Part shown: piece by piece, positions 35,120 to 44,285 of the stretch
Numbering within the stretch: position 1 is the stretch's first letter
How the letters are laid out: each line of letters starts with the position of its first letter
Origin: an uncultured Pelagibacteraceae bacterium
GTDB taxonomy: Bacteria > Pseudomonadota > Alphaproteobacteria > Pelagibacterales > Pelagibacteraceae
Reading direction: 5' to 3'
NCBI GenBank assembly: GCA_902567495.1
Contig: CACFMO010000009.1
Span: 1-51,925, forward strand
Length of the DNA: 51,925 nt
Made by a program: the position numbers and the translations under genes
Notes under the pieces: generated by a model
Seen by the model: the letters and a program-made list of their open reading frames with translations, nothing else
Told to the model about the DNA's origin: nothing
The model's database searches: none

Positions 35120-35605
35120 ATGAAACTAAATCGTATTTTAAAGATTATTTTTTTATCAGAATTTATCAAGTCCTTAGCAATTGCTTTTAAAGAAATTTTT
35201 AAGAAGAAGAAAACAATTAACTATCCATTTGAAAAAGGAGCAATAAGTCCAAGATTTAGGGGTGAGCATGCTTTGAGAAGATATCCAAATGGTGAAGAAA
35301 GATGTATCGCTTGTAAATTATGTGAAGCCGTATGTCCTGCTCAAGCTATAACAATCGAGTCTGAAGAACGAGCTGATGGAAGTAGAAAAACAACTCGATA
35401 TGATATTGATATGCTCAAATGTATTTATTGTGGGTTGTGTGAGGAATCCTGTCCAGTAGATGCTATTGTACAAGGTCCTAATTTTGAATTCGCAACAGAA
35501 ACTAGAGAAGAGCTTTATTACAATAAGGAGAAGTTGCTTAAAAATGGGGATCAATGGGAGTCAGTTTTAGATAAAAATTTAAAATTGGATAAACCCTACA
35601 GATAA
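35120..35605 (+). CDS. nuoI: NADH-quinone oxidoreductase subunit I
   Basis: NuoI, the TYKY-type subunit, carries two [4Fe-4S] clusters (N6a and N6b) that bring electrons to N2. Both ferredoxin motifs are complete: [13 protein letters not shown] and [15 protein letters not shown]. The 161-residue length and the conserved [17 protein letters not shown] stretch before the first motif are normal. It is followed after five bases by nuoJ. Confidence 0.98.
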   Translation: MKLNRILKIIFLSEFIKSLAIAFKEIFKKKKTINYPFEKGAISPRFRGEHALRRYPNGEERCIACKLCEAVCPAQAITIESEERADGSRKTTRYDIDMLKCIYCGLCEESCPVDAIVQGPNFEFATETREELYYNKEKLLKNGDQWESVLDKNLKLDKPYR

Positions 35606-35610
35606 TTTTA

Positions 35611-36243
35611 ATGATAGCACACGCATTATTTTTTTATTTTTTTTCTATAATAGCGATACTTTCTGCAATTATGGTTATTGTTTCTAGGAACACTGTTCAT
35701 GCTGTATTCTTTTTAATATTAGACTTTATATCCATTGCATCACTTTTTATTCTGATCGGTGCGGAGTTTTTAGGAATGATGATGATAATAGTTTACGTTG
35801 GAGCTGTTGCAGTTTTATTTCTGTTCGTAGTGATGCTATTAAACGTTAGTGAACAAAAACTCTCTTGGTTTCGAGGAGCAAGAAAAACAAAGCATATACC
35901 AATAGGTTTAGCCGTTGGTGCTGTAATTTTGCTTGAACTTATAGTTGTCGTTGGTGGTTGGAAATATAGAGATACTTTTTCTGAAACCAAGTTCTTAAAT
36001 TTTGAAAAAGATTTTACTAATACCCATGCAATTGGTAATGTGATGTACACCGAATATATACATCTCTTTCAAATATCTGGCCTAATATTACTGTTATCAA
36101 TGATTGGAGCTATAGTTTTAACTTATAGGAAAAGAGAAGGAGTCAAAAGACAAAATTATTTTACACAAGTTAGTAGAGAAAGAGAGGACTCTATTAAGCT
36201 TGTTGAAGTTGAGTCAGGGAAAGGAATAAATTTAGATGATTGA
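35611..36243 (+). CDS. nuoJ: NADH-quinone oxidoreductase subunit J
   Basis: NuoJ is the ND6-type membrane subunit, with five helices in 210 residues. The conserved third helix region [29 protein letters not shown] contains the pi-bulge [11 protein letters not shown] linked to coupling. The C-terminal cytoplasmic tail (about 35 residues, charged) is a common alphaproteobacterial addition. It overlaps nuoK by eight bases. Confidence 0.97.
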   Translation: MIAHALFFYFFSIIAILSAIMVIVSRNTVHAVFFLILDFISIASLFILIGAEFLGMMMIIVYVGAVAVLFLFVVMLLNVSEQKLSWFRGARKTKHIPIGLAVGAVILLELIVVVGGWKYRDTFSETKFLNFEKDFTNTHAIGNVMYTEYIHLFQISGLILLLSMIGAIVLTYRKREGVKRQNYFTQVSREREDSIKLVEVESGKGINLDD

Positions 36244-36547
36244 AATTGGTTTAGGCCACTATTTAACTTTTGGAGCAATAATATTTTCAATAGGTACTCT
36301 TGGTATTTTTTTAAATAGAAAAAATGTTATTGTTATTTTAATGTCCGTAGAGTTAATATTGCTTGCGGTAAACATCAATTTAGTTTCTTTCTCCATATAT
36401 CTTCAAGATATTACTGGTCAAATATTTACAATGCTTATTTTAACTGTTGCAGCAGCTGAAGCAGCAATTGGATTAGCAATTATTGTTTCTTACTACAGAA
36501 ATCGAGGATCAGTTAGAGTAGAAGAAATTAATGAGATGAAAGGTTAA
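36236..36547 (+). CDS. nuoK: NADH-quinone oxidoreductase subunit K
   Basis: NuoK is the ND4L-type subunit, with three helices in 103 residues. It has two membrane-buried glutamates needed for proton pumping: E39 in [11 protein letters not shown] and E75 in [10 protein letters not shown], equivalent to E. coli E36 and E72. It overlaps nuoJ by eight bases, and its stop abuts the nuoL start. Confidence 0.97.
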   Translation: MIEIGLGHYLTFGAIIFSIGTLGIFLNRKNVIVILMSVELILLAVNINLVSFSIYLQDITGQIFTMLILTVAAAEAAIGLAIIVSYYRNRGSVRVEEINEMKG

Positions 36548-38455
36548 ATGGAGTACGCGGTTATTTTTTTACCGTTATTAGGAACAATAATTGGATATTT
36601 ATCTAAATACTTTGGTGATTTAGCCTCACAATTGTTGACTACTCTTACGGTTTGTATTGCTGCAATATTATCAATAGTAATTTTTTATAATGGTTTAGTT
36701 CATGACAATTATGGAAATTATATTATTTTTGAGTGGATAAGGTCAGGCAATTTTCAGATTAATTGGGCAATAAATATTGATCCACTGAGCTCAATAATGT
36801 TAGTTGTAGTTACATTTGTCTCTGCATTAGTTCATATTTATTCAATAGGTTACATGAGTCATGACCCGTTTAAACCTCGATTTATGTCTTATCTTTCATT
36901 ATTTACATTTGCCATGTTAGTTTTAGTTGTATCAGATAATTTCATACAACTATTTTTTGGATGGGAAGGGGTTGGTCTGTCATCTTATCTTTTAATTGGT
37001 TTTTGGTATAAAAAAGATTCTGCTAACAAAGCCGCAATCAAAGCATTTTTGGTAAATAGAATTGGCGATTTTGGACTTGCAATTGGTATTTTTTTAATAT
37101 TTTTGTATTTTGGAACGTTAAATTATAATGAAGTTTTCGAACAAGCTTCAAATTTTTCTCAAAATAAAATTAATTTTCTTGGTTTAGAGGCAAATTTAAT
37201 AACTTTAATAAGCTTGTTCCTTTTTATTGGTGCAATGGGGAAATCTGCTCAATTTTTCTTACATACTTGGTTACCGGATGCTATGGAAGGTCCTACACCT
37301 GTTTCTGCTCTTATTCATGCAGCAACAATGGTTACAGCTGGAGTTTTTTTAGTTGTAAGATGTTCTCCAATTTTTGAGTATTCTCAATTTGCTTTGAACG
37401 TTGTCACAATTATTGGAATGATTACAGCATTTTTTGCTGCAACTGTTGCAATTGTTCAAAATGATATAAAAAAAATAATAGCATATTCAACTTGTAGCCA
37501 ACTAGGTTATATGTTTTTTGCGGCTGGTGTAGGGGCTTATAATGTTGCTATGTTTCATTTATTCACACACGCATTCTTTAAAGCACTTTTATTTCTAGGT
37601 TCTGGTTCTGTTATTCATTCAATGAACGACGAACAAGATATAAGAAATATGGGCGATCTATGGAAAAAAATGCCTTTTACTTGGATAGCTATGATAGTTG
37701 GAACGCTTGCACTAACTGGTTTTCCTTTTTTATCAGGATTTTATTCTAAAGATGCAATTATTGAATATGCATATTTAAGCCAAAGTAACATTGGTTATAT
37801 TGCAACTGCAGTAGGAATAATAACGGCACTTTTAACAGCTATTTATTCATGGAGATTAATATTTAAAACTTTTCATGGAAGATTTAATAATAAAAATATT
37901 TCAAAATCAAAAATAAAGGAGTCGAGCTTATCTATTACCATACCTTTAGGTATTCTTATTTTAGGATCAATTTTTTCTGGTTTTCTCTTCAAAGATTTGT
38001 TTATAGGAAAAACTAATCAAGAATTTTGGGCATCATCTATTTTAATTTTGAAAAATTTTGATCATAGTTTGATACCATTATGGATTTTATATATTACCCC
38101 ATTTCTTGTAGTTTCTGCTATACCTTTGTCCTATTACTTATTTTTAAAGAATCCAAAATATTTAGATGAAATAATTTTAAAAAATAAAAAAATTTATAAA
38201 TTTTTGTTAAACAAATGGTATTTTGATGAGTTTTATGATGCTATTTTTGTTAAACCAATTCAAAAATTAGGATCATTTTTTTGGAAATCTGGTGATCAAA
38301 AAACTATTGATAGATACGGACCGGATGGTATTTCACATTTAATCAAAATTATTTCATACAGGGTATCAAAGTTTCAAACTGGTTATTTGTTTGATTATGC
38401 TTTCGTCATGTTAATTGGTTTTTCTCTACTATTAACTTTTTTAATTATAAAATAA
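36548..38455 (+). CDS. nuoL: NADH-quinone oxidoreductase subunit L
   Basis: NuoL is the distal antiporter-like proton-pumping subunit, with about sixteen helices plus the long lateral amphipathic helix at its C-terminus. It has 635 residues. The pump glutamate is E140 in FFGWEGVGLSSYLLIGFWY, and the lysine-histidine region is FLHTWLPDAMEGPTPVSALIHAATMV. QNDIKKIIAYSTCSQLGYMFFA is another signature shared with Mrp antiporters. It overlaps nuoM by one base. Confidence 0.97.
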   Translation: MEYAVIFLPLLGTIIGYLSKYFGDLASQLLTTLTVCIAAILSIVIFYNGLVHDNYGNYIIFEWIRSGNFQINWAINIDPLSSIMLVVVTFVSALVHIYSIGYMSHDPFKPRFMSYLSLFTFAMLVLVVSDNFIQLFFGWEGVGLSSYLLIGFWYKKDSANKAAIKAFLVNRIGDFGLAIGIFLIFLYFGTLNYNEVFEQASNFSQNKINFLGLEANLITLISLFLFIGAMGKSAQFFLHTWLPDAMEGPTPVSALIHAATMVTAGVFLVVRCSPIFEYSQFALNVVTIIGMITAFFAATVAIVQNDIKKIIAYSTCSQLGYMFFAAGVGAYNVAMFHLFTHAFFKALLFLGSGSVIHSMNDEQDIRNMGDLWKKMPFTWIAMIVGTLALTGFPFLSGFYSKDAIIEYAYLSQSNIGYIATAVGIITALLTAIYSWRLIFKTFHGRFNNKNISKSKIKESSLSITIPLGILILGSIFSGFLFKDLFIGKTNQEFWASSILILKNFDHSLIPLWILYITPFLVVSAIPLSYYLFLKNPKYLDEIILKNKKIYKFLLNKWYFDEFYDAIFVKPIQKLGSFFWKSGDQKTIDRYGPDGISHLIKIISYRVSKFQTGYLFDYAFVMLIGFSLLLTFLIIK

Positions 38456-39951
38456 TGAACTTTCCAATTTTATCATCAATAACATTTTTACCTTTAATAG
38501 GAGCTTTTTTCGTATTTTTAACAAAAAGTGAGTCTAACCAAGTTAATAAAGGAGCTATTTATGTATCTTTATTCACTAGTTTTGCAAATTTTTTCCTTGT
38601 CTTATTCTTATGGTATTCATTTGATAAATCTTCACCCAATTTTCAGTTTGTCGAGGAAGCGGTTTGGATAAGTGGTTTTATTAAATTTAAGTTTGGTATC
38701 GATGGCATATCTATTTTATTTATTTTACTAACGGCTTTTATAATTCCTATATGTGTTATCTCATGTGTTAACAGTATCAAAAACAGATTAAAAGAATTTT
38801 TAATTGCTATTTTAGTTTTAGAGACTTTTATGATAGGTGTTTTTTGTTCTCTAGACTTAGTAATTTTTTACCTTTTCTTTGAGGCAGGTTTAATTCCAAT
38901 GTTTTTAATTATTGGAATTTGGGGAGGTCCTAGAAGAGTTTACTCTGCATTTAAGTTTTTTCTATTTACCCTTCTAGGATCAGTTTTAATGTTAATTGCA
39001 ATAATATCTATTTATTGGATAACAGGCACCACAGATGTAACCGAAATATATAAAATTAAAATACCAGCTGAGTTTCAAAACTTACTTTGGCTAGCTTTTT
39101 TTAGTTCATTTGCAGTTAAAATGCCAATGTGGCCTGTACACACATGGTTACCTGATGCTCATGTTGAAGCTCCTACAGCTGGCTCAGTAATTCTTGCAGC
39201 TATTCTTCTTAAAATGGCTGGTTATGGCTTTTTAAGATTTTCAGTTGGCATGTTTCCATTAGCTTCAGAATATTTTACACCACTAGTTTTCACGTTAAGT
39301 GTGATAGCAATAATTTATACTTCACTGGTAGCACTTATGCAGGATGATATGAAAAAGTTAATTGCCTATTCATCTGTAGCACACATGGGATATGTAACGC
39401 TTGGGATCTTTACTTTTAATAAACAAGGAATTGAAGGTGGTATTATTCAGATGTTTAGCCACGGTTTAATTTCTGCAGCATTATTTTTATGCGTAGGCGT
39501 TCTTTATGATAGAGCACATTCAAGACTAATAAATAATTATGGTGGTGTAGTAAATATTTTACCAAAATATTCTTTTATTTTAATGATATTTGTATTGGGG
39601 ACTCTAGGTTTACCTGGAACAAGTGGTTTTGTTGGTGAGTTTCTAGTTTTAGTTGGGGCATTTAAAGTTAATTTTTTAGTAGCGATTTTGGCCAGTATCG
39701 GAGTGGTTTTAGCTGCCGCATATATTCTCTGGTTATACAAAAGAGTTATTTTTGGAAAACTAGAAAATAACCAAATAAAAGAAATGAAAGATTTAAATAA
39801 ATCTGAAATGGGAGTTTTGGTATCAATTGGAATATTAGTAATATTTTTTGGTTTTTATCCTGAACCCTTATTTAATACGGTGAATGTATCAGTAGATAAC
39901 CTGATTAATAATTACAATATGGAGATAAACAGACTTAGTGTTTTAAAATAA
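38455..39951 (+). CDS. nuoM: NADH-quinone oxidoreductase subunit M
   Basis: NuoM is the second antiporter-like proton-pumping subunit, with about fourteen helices in 498 residues. The conserved glutamate is E143 in YLFFEAGLIPMF. The channel lysine region is FAVKMPMWPVHTWLPDAHVEAPTAGSVILAAILLKMAGYG, and MQDDMKKLIAYSSVAHMGYV follows. It overlaps nuoL by one base and is separated from nuoN by three bases. Confidence 0.97.
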   Translation: MNFPILSSITFLPLIGAFFVFLTKSESNQVNKGAIYVSLFTSFANFFLVLFLWYSFDKSSPNFQFVEEAVWISGFIKFKFGIDGISILFILLTAFIIPICVISCVNSIKNRLKEFLIAILVLETFMIGVFCSLDLVIFYLFFEAGLIPMFLIIGIWGGPRRVYSAFKFFLFTLLGSVLMLIAIISIYWITGTTDVTEIYKIKIPAEFQNLLWLAFFSSFAVKMPMWPVHTWLPDAHVEAPTAGSVILAAILLKMAGYGFLRFSVGMFPLASEYFTPLVFTLSVIAIIYTSLVALMQDDMKKLIAYSSVAHMGYVTLGIFTFNKQGIEGGIIQMFSHGLISAALFLCVGVLYDRAHSRLINNYGGVVNILPKYSFILMIFVLGTLGLPGTSGFVGEFLVLVGAFKVNFLVAILASIGVVLAAAYILWLYKRVIFGKLENNQIKEMKDLNKSEMGVLVSIGILVIFFGFYPEPLFNTVNVSVDNLINNYNMEINRLSVLK

Positions 39952-39954
39952 TTA

Positions 39955-41370
39955 ATGATAAACGCAATATATTTTTTAATTCCAGAAATTTTCTTATCAC
40001 TGTCAGTTTTTGTATTTATTATTTTTGGAGTTTTTAAAAAAAATAGCTTTGATTTGATTTACAAGGCAACTATTATCATAATACCGGTCGTAATTTTTCT
40101 AATATTAAATAATAATTTTGAAAATATAAAAATATTTAATAATAGTTTTGCATTAGATGAATTTTCATCTTTTATGAAGATCTTAATCTTAGTTTCCTCG
40201 TTTTTTGTTTTAATAATGTCAAAAAAATATATTCAAGATATTAAAAATAATAAATTTGAGTATCCAGTTATTATGTTAATTGCCATTTTAGGTATGTTTT
40301 TTATGGTTAGTTCAAATGACTTAATACTTTTTTATCTTGGCTTAGAACTTCAGTCACTGTCATTATATATACTCGCATCTATAGATAGAGATAATTTAAG
40401 ATCATCTGAAGCAGGTATAAAATACTTTGTATTAAGTGCTCTCTCCTCTGGATTATTATTATATGGATGTTCTCTACTTTACGGGTTTACTGGCTCAACA
40501 AATTTCCAAGTTATATCTAATAATGTTGGGGACATTAATATAGGAACTATTTTTGCAATGATTTTTATATTAGTTGGGTTAGCATTTAAAGTTTCTGCTG
40601 TTCCTTTTCATATGTGGACACCAGATGTCTATGAAGGTTCACCAACATCTGTTACTAGCTTTTTTGCTATTGTTCCCAAAATTGCAGGGATAGCAGTTTT
40701 TATAAGATTTATGTATTCACCTTTTCAAAATATTTTAGACCAATGGCAATATATTTTGGTTTTTATATCAATCGCTTCTATGATTTTAGGAGCTGTTGCA
40801 GCAATAAATCAAAAAAATATTAAAAGATTAATAGCTTACAGTTCAATAAGTCATATGGGTTATGCAATAGCCGGCATATCAACAGGTACCGAAAGTGGTT
40901 TTAAAAGTACAATAATTTATATCTTAATCTACTCTGCAATGAATATTGGTTTTTTTGCATTTGTATTTTTAATGAAGAGAAGTGGTAAATATATTGAGGA
41001 TATAAATGAACTTTCGGGGATTTCAAAAAACCACCCTTTAGCTGCTTTATCATTATTGATAGTGTTATTTTCTCTCGCAGGCATTCCACCTCTAGCAGGT
41101 TTTTTTGCCAAATTTTATATTTTTATGTCAGTTATAGAAAGTGGAATGTACGCTTTAGCTATTATTGGTCTAGTAACAACAGTTGTGTCTGCTTTTTATT
41201 ATATAAGAATTGTTAAGGTAATGTATTTTGATAGTCCCAAAAAACCTTTTGAAAATTTCAAAAATTATGGAGTTTATGGGTCTTTAATATTTAGCTGCAT
41301 ATTCCTTTCTTCATTTTTTATGTATCCTTCTATTTTTAACGGCATTATTTCAAAAATTAATATTTTTTGA
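39955..41370 (+). CDS. nuoN: NADH-quinone oxidoreductase subunit N
   Basis: NuoN is the antiporter-like subunit closest to the quinone module, with about fourteen helices in 471 residues. The conserved glutamate is E131 in FYLGLELQSLSLYIL. The lysine region is LAFKVSAVPFHMWTPDVYEGSPTSVTSFFA, then NQKNIKRLIAYSSISHMGYAIAG. It is the last nuo gene, but transcription probably runs on, because the birA start codon overlaps its stop (TGATG). Confidence 0.97.
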   Translation: MINAIYFLIPEIFLSLSVFVFIIFGVFKKNSFDLIYKATIIIIPVVIFLILNNNFENIKIFNNSFALDEFSSFMKILILVSSFFVLIMSKKYIQDIKNNKFEYPVIMLIAILGMFFMVSSNDLILFYLGLELQSLSLYILASIDRDNLRSSEAGIKYFVLSALSSGLLLYGCSLLYGFTGSTNFQVISNNVGDINIGTIFAMIFILVGLAFKVSAVPFHMWTPDVYEGSPTSVTSFFAIVPKIAGIAVFIRFMYSPFQNILDQWQYILVFISIASMILGAVAAINQKNIKRLIAYSSISHMGYAIAGISTGTESGFKSTIIYILIYSAMNIGFFAFVFLMKRSGKYIEDINELSGISKNHPLAALSLLIVLFSLAGIPPLAGFFAKFYIFMSVIESGMYALAIIGLVTTVVSAFYYIRIVKVMYFDSPKKPFENFKNYGVYGSLIFSCIFLSSFFMYPSIFNGIISKINIF

Positions 41371-41918
41371 TGAGATTAAATTTAATTAAATTTGGTACTG
41401 TAAAAAGCACAAATGACATTGCTATTAAAATTATTAGATCCAAAAAAAGTAATGCAGGGATAATAGTTTCGGACTATCAAACTAAAGGTAGAGGAACAAT
41501 GGGCAAACAATGGATTTCTTTAAATGGAAATTTATTTACTTCAATTTTTTTTCAATTAAAAAAAAATATGCCAAAGCCCGAGGAATTCTCATTGATCAAC
41601 CCATTAATAATTAAAAGAGTTTTAAATAAATACTCAACAATCGATATAAAAATAAAATGGCCAAATGACTTACTTATCAAGAGTAGAAAAGTTTGCGGCG
41701 TTCTTCAAGAACTAATAAAAATAGATAAAAAAAACTTTTTAGTCATTGGTATTGGTATAAACACTATTAATTCTCCTAATAATAAAAAATTTAAATCAAT
41801 TTCTTTACTAGAATGTTCAGATAAAATGATAAATAATTACGAAATTTTAACAAATTTAAAAAAAAATTATGAATTATCTAATTGGCGATATTGGAAATAC
41901 AAATATAAAAATTTGTAA
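41370..41918 (+). CDS. birA: Biotin-protein ligase, short catalytic-domain form
   Basis: The enzyme makes biotinoyl-AMP and attaches biotin to the acetyl-CoA carboxylase carrier protein. It has 182 residues, with only the catalytic domain: no N-terminal DNA-binding domain and no clear C-terminal SH3-like domain. Recognisable blocks are STNDIAIK near the start, KGRGTMGKQWIS (the biotin-adenylate loop), IKWPNDLL, KVCGVLQEL and IGIGINT. In the loop, the residues equal to E. coli R118 and R119 are Thr and Met. I start at ATG 41370, which overlaps the nuoN stop; a TTG just before is less likely. The last 50 bases overlap coaX in another frame. No repressor function is expected. Confidence 0.9.
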   Translation: MRLNLIKFGTVKSTNDIAIKIIRSKKSNAGIIVSDYQTKGRGTMGKQWISLNGNLFTSIFFQLKKNMPKPEEFSLINPLIIKRVLNKYSTIDIKIKWPNDLLIKSRKVCGVLQELIKIDKKNFLVIGIGINTINSPNNKKFKSISLLECSDKMINNYEILTNLKKNYELSNWRYWKYKYKNL

Positions 41919-42627
41919 ATTGAATAAAAAGTTTAAAATTACCAAATCATTTTTATTTGATACAAAAGATAAAAATCTATTATTCAAATTTAAAAAAAAA
42001 ATCAATAAAATGCTTCAGGACAATACAAGTAAAATAGTGCTATTTTCAAGTGTAGTACCAAAAGTATACTCTAAACTTAAAGAAGTTCTTAAATCAAAAA
42101 GATTTAAAACTCGCGAGATTAAAGAGTTTGATTTAAGAAAATTAATGAAGTTTAAAATTAAAAACTTTAACCAACTAGGGTCTGATAGAATTGCTAATGC
42201 TTTTGGTATTGGTGAAAATTTAAAATCAAATTATATTATTATTGATTTTGGTACAGCAACAACCTTTGACATTATAAAGAAAAAAAATGTTTACGACGGA
42301 GGCATTATTGCTCCGGGTGTAAAGTCCTCTATAGAAAATCTATCATCGTCTACTGCCTTATTACCAATATTTAAGCTGAAAAAATATCCACGTAACTATG
42401 GAAAAAATACTAAACAGGCTTTAACTTCTGGTTTTTTTTGGGGTTACCAAGGGTTAATAAATAATATTTTAAGTAAGATTATTAATAAAAATGGAAAAAA
42501 TTGTAAAATTGTATTAACTGGTGGTTATTCTTATCTATTTAAGAAGCATTTATACAAAAAAGCAAAAATTGAAAAAGATATTACAATGCATGGTATTATT
42601 AAAATTTACAGAAACTTTATTACATGA
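41869..42627 (+). CDS. coaX: Type III pantothenate kinase
   Basis: CoaX phosphorylates pantothenate, the first step of coenzyme A synthesis. The 252-residue ASKHA-fold protein begins MNYLIGDIGNTNIKI, with the phosphate-binding DxGNTxxK motif. LGSDRIANAFG follows, then the catalytic/ATP region IIDFGTATTFDII, GGIIAPG, and the C-terminal VLTGGYS. The family is not inhibited by CoA. The start lies 50 bases inside birA, and the stop overlaps rnj by four bases (ATGA). A birA-coaX pairing is known in several bacteria and is fused in some. Confidence 0.94.
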   Translation: MNYLIGDIGNTNIKICKLNKKFKITKSFLFDTKDKNLLFKFKKKINKMLQDNTSKIVLFSSVVPKVYSKLKEVLKSKRFKTREIKEFDLRKLMKFKIKNFNQLGSDRIANAFGIGENLKSNYIIIDFGTATTFDIIKKKNVYDGGIIAPGVKSSIENLSSSTALLPIFKLKKYPRNYGKNTKQALTSGFFWGYQGLINNILSKIINKNGKNCKIVLTGGYSYLFKKHLYKKAKIEKDITMHGIIKIYRNFIT

Positions 42628-44285
42628 GTAAGGAAGAATTACTATTTTGTCCACTCGGTGGTTCTGGTCAAATTGGTGGAAATATGAACCTTTATGCTTA
42701 TGGTAAAGAGGAAGATCAAAAATGGATAATCGTTGATACTGGAGTTAGTTTTGCAGACGACTCAATACCAGGCATTGATTTAATTTACCCAGATCCGGGA
42801 TTTATTATAGATAAAAAAGATGATTTGTTAGGGATTGTTTTAACACATGCCCACGAAGATCACATTGGAGCAATAGCGCATGTTTGGCCAGATCTTAAAT
42901 GCAAAATATACGCGACACCCTTTACCGCAGTTCTAATTACAGAAAAATTTAAAGAAAAAAAAATCGATATAACACAGCACTTAAAAATTGTTCAATTAAA
43001 TGGAAAAATTAAACTTGGTCCTTTTGATATTGAATTTGTTACGTTAACACACTCAATTCTTGAACCAAACGGTTTAAGTATTAAAACACCAGCAGGAATA
43101 ATATTGCACACAGGTGATTGGAAAATAGACCCAAACCCTCTCATCGGTGATAAAATTAATGAAAAAAAGTTAAAAGAATTGGGTCAAAATAAAGTTTTAG
43201 CAATGATTTGCGACTCAACAAATATTTTTAATCCAGGAAGAGCAGGATCAGAGCTAGATGTAAGAAATAGTTTATTAAAAATAATGTCCTTAAAATCAAA
43301 AAGAATAATAATTACCTCCTTTGCTTCAAATGTTGCGAGAATGGAGAGTGTGTTTTATTGTGCTAATAAAATTGGCAGACATGTATCTTTAGTTGGCAGA
43401 TCGATGAATAGAATCTTTAAAGCTGCAAGACAATGCGGTTATTTAAACAATATCGAGGATCCAATTGACCCTAGAGACGCAAAAAAAATTCCTAGAGAAA
43501 AAATGGTTTATATGTGCACTGGTAGCCAAGGTGAGCCAATGGGAGCAATGAAAAGAATTATAAAAGACATACATCCCGACGTTTTTATAGAAAAAGGTGA
43601 TACAGTAATTTTTTCATCAAAAATAATTCCTGGAAATGAAAAAAAATTATATTCACTACACAACGATATAGTTAGAAAAGAAGTGGAATTAATTACTGAA
43701 GAAACAGATTTCGTTCATGTTTCAGGCCATCCAAATAGAGAAGATTTAAAAGATATGTATAATTGGGTAAAACCTGAAACTATTATTCCAGTTCACGGCG
43801 AACATAGGCACATGAATGAACATATTAACTTTGCAAAAGAAATGCAGGTCCCTCATGCCTTAAGAATTGAAGATGGAGACATTGTCAGAATTTCTCCTGG
43901 AAAAAATGCAGAAATTGTTGATAAAGCACCATCAGGAAAAATGTACTTAGATGGAAATGTAGCTGTTGGAGAAAATTCACAATCCATTAAAGAGAGAAGG
44001 AATTTATCACTTAATGGATATCTAGAAATAACTTTAATATTAAATAATAGCGGAAAACTTAATAAACCTGTAATATCTTATAGAGGTATACCTGAAAATA
44101 GTTTTGATGAAAAAATTGTTTTCGAAATGGAGGATGAAATATTCAATACATGTAGGACATTCTCAATGAAAAACAAAAATCAAGAAAAAAACTTAATTGA
44201 AATGATTAAACAAAATTGTCGAAAAATAATAAAAGATAAAACGGGCAAAAAGCCGTTCACAAATATAAATATAGCAAGGCTTTAA
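42624..44285 (+). CDS. rnj: Ribonuclease J
   Basis: RNase J is a metallo-beta-lactamase/beta-CASP nuclease with 5'-3' exonuclease and endonuclease activity, involved in rRNA maturation and mRNA decay. The zinc motif HAHEDH is at residues 75-80, with later ligands in LTHSI, HTGDWKID and HPNRED. The beta-CASP part shows TSFASNVARMES and CTGSQGEPMGAMKRI, and PVHGEHRHMNEH marks the end of the catalytic core. The 553 residues match the family. It is coupled to coaX (four-base overlap) and to proS (one-base overlap). Confidence 0.95.
   Translation: MSKEELLFCPLGGSGQIGGNMNLYAYGKEEDQKWIIVDTGVSFADDSIPGIDLIYPDPGFIIDKKDDLLGIVLTHAHEDHIGAIAHVWPDLKCKIYATPFTAVLITEKFKEKKIDITQHLKIVQLNGKIKLGPFDIEFVTLTHSILEPNGLSIKTPAGIILHTGDWKIDPNPLIGDKINEKKLKELGQNKVLAMICDSTNIFNPGRAGSELDVRNSLLKIMSLKSKRIIITSFASNVARMESVFYCANKIGRHVSLVGRSMNRIFKAARQCGYLNNIEDPIDPRDAKKIPREKMVYMCTGSQGEPMGAMKRIIKDIHPDVFIEKGDTVIFSSKIIPGNEKKLYSLHNDIVRKEVELITEETDFVHVSGHPNREDLKDMYNWVKPETIIPVHGEHRHMNEHINFAKEMQVPHALRIEDGDIVRISPGKNAEIVDKAPSGKMYLDGNVAVGENSQSIKERRNLSLNGYLEITLILNNSGKLNKPVISYRGIPENSFDEKIVFEMEDEIFNTCRTFSMKNKNQEKNLIEMIKQNCRKIIKDKTGKKPFTNINIARL

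Noticed and set aside
41869-41918. Possible frameshift splitting a BirA-CoaX fusion
   Set aside because: CoaX has its own ATG and a complete N-terminal DxGNT motif, and BirA ends after the catalytic core, so two overlapping genes explain the data better.
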